Shown piece by piece: positions 53,467 through 53,737 of a stretch of 53,737 nt of DNA. A program made the position numbers and the translations under genes. Where the stretch lies: contig NZ_AXAP01000057.1 in NCBI RefSeq assembly GCF_000472865.1, positions 1-53,737 of the forward strand, written 5' to 3'. The notes below the pieces were generated by a model. The model did no database searches. It worked only from the letters and a program-made list of their open reading frames with translations, and was not told the DNA's origin. How positions within the stretch are numbered: position 1 is the first letter of the stretch; each line of letters begins with the position of its first letter. The stretch comes from Bradyrhizobium elkanii WSM2783. GTDB lineage: Bacteria > Pseudomonadota > Alphaproteobacteria > Rhizobiales > Xanthobacteraceae.

Positions 53467-53563
53467 GGGCTGTCCGGGGAATGAATCGCTATGTCGCAGT
53501 GCATGCTCGGCAAAACCGAGGCAAACCGGTCTTTTCTGGTTGTCGAGACACAGAAGGCCGAGC

Positions 53564-53737
53564 ATGCGATTTCGCGGTAGCATTTTTGGGAAGCTCCTTG
53601 AACCGATCAGTCGACGGCGGTTTCAGACAGTTGTGGATGGTCTGGACGGGGATGGCTACGACAAGTCCTTCAAGAGCTGGGATCACCTGGTGGCGCTGAT
53701 CTATGCGCAACTGAGCGGTCACGACAGTCTGCGCGGG
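53564..53737 (+). mobile_element. IS4-family transposase, N-terminal part (cut by window end)
   Basis: ATG 53564 opens 58 codons running off the window: FGKLLEPISRRRFQTVVDGL, then DGYDKSFKSWDHLVALIYAQ and LSGHDSLRG. This is the DUF4372-type N-terminus typical of IS4-family transposases. The catalytic DDE region lies outside. The element's left end is probably close to CTGTCCGGGG at about 53469-53478, just after the broken palindromic repeat. Confidence 0.8.

Overview
The window looks like chromosomal DNA of a Bradyrhizobium or close relative (Nitrobacteraceae, Rhizobiales). It is GC-rich, carries an almost complete hopanoid biosynthesis locus (hpnC-hpnD-hpnE-shc-hpnG, ispH-hpnH, hpnN, hpnO) plus the C-2 hopanoid methylase hpnP, and its gene borders hold the short palindromic repeats common in this group. 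Both ends run into transposase fragments. No rRNA, tRNA or CRISPR array was recognised.

Layout. 1-5.6 kb: transposase tail, M20 amidohydrolase (-), GMC oxidoreductase, HigB/HigA-like toxin-antitoxin pair, alpha/beta hydrolase, small secreted protein (-). 5.6-9.6 kb: methyltransferase, then metallophosphoesterase / cupredoxin / ECF sigma / zinc-finger anti-sigma in one direction, and a GFA-like protein (-). 9.7-23.4 kb: hopanoid locus. hpnO and hpnN run on the minus strand around a plus-strand DUF2147 gene. ispH-hpnH run plus. hpnC-D-E-shc-G form a tightly packed minus-strand operon. Together they take farnesyl diphosphate through squalene and hopene to adenosylhopane, ribosylhopane and aminobacteriohopanetriol, and move hopanoids to the outer membrane (HpnN). 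A canonical EcfG general-stress promoter (GGAAC-N16-CGTT) lies just upstream of hpnN.

23.8-32.2 kb: a secreted hypothetical protein, a hexapeptide acyltransferase and LysR regulator (-), and a divergent CUT1-type ABC importer followed by two tandem metallophosphodiesterases, suggesting uptake and cleavage of a phosphodiester or phosphonate compound. The importer ATPase has a frameshift that places it in one continuous frame with the first permease.

32.3-38.9 kb: a second MMPL/RND exporter, then eutC-hpnP-eutB, so the hopanoid methylase sits between the two ethanolamine ammonia-lyase subunit genes. 39.1-44.7 kb: chemoreceptor, soluble PAS histidine kinase, an FGE-fold protein lacking both catalytic cysteines, and an AraC regulator. 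44.8-51.5 kb: transglutaminase / circularly permuted ATP-grasp-Alpha-E / transglutaminase-DUF2126 operon. 51.8-53.3 kb: UxaA/GarD-type dehydratase. From 53.56 kb an IS4-family transposase begins, apparently inserted in a palindromic repeat.

Starts were moved from the longest frame wherever a Shine-Dalgarno sequence, overlap or family start supported it. All family calls come from reading motifs, not database searches.
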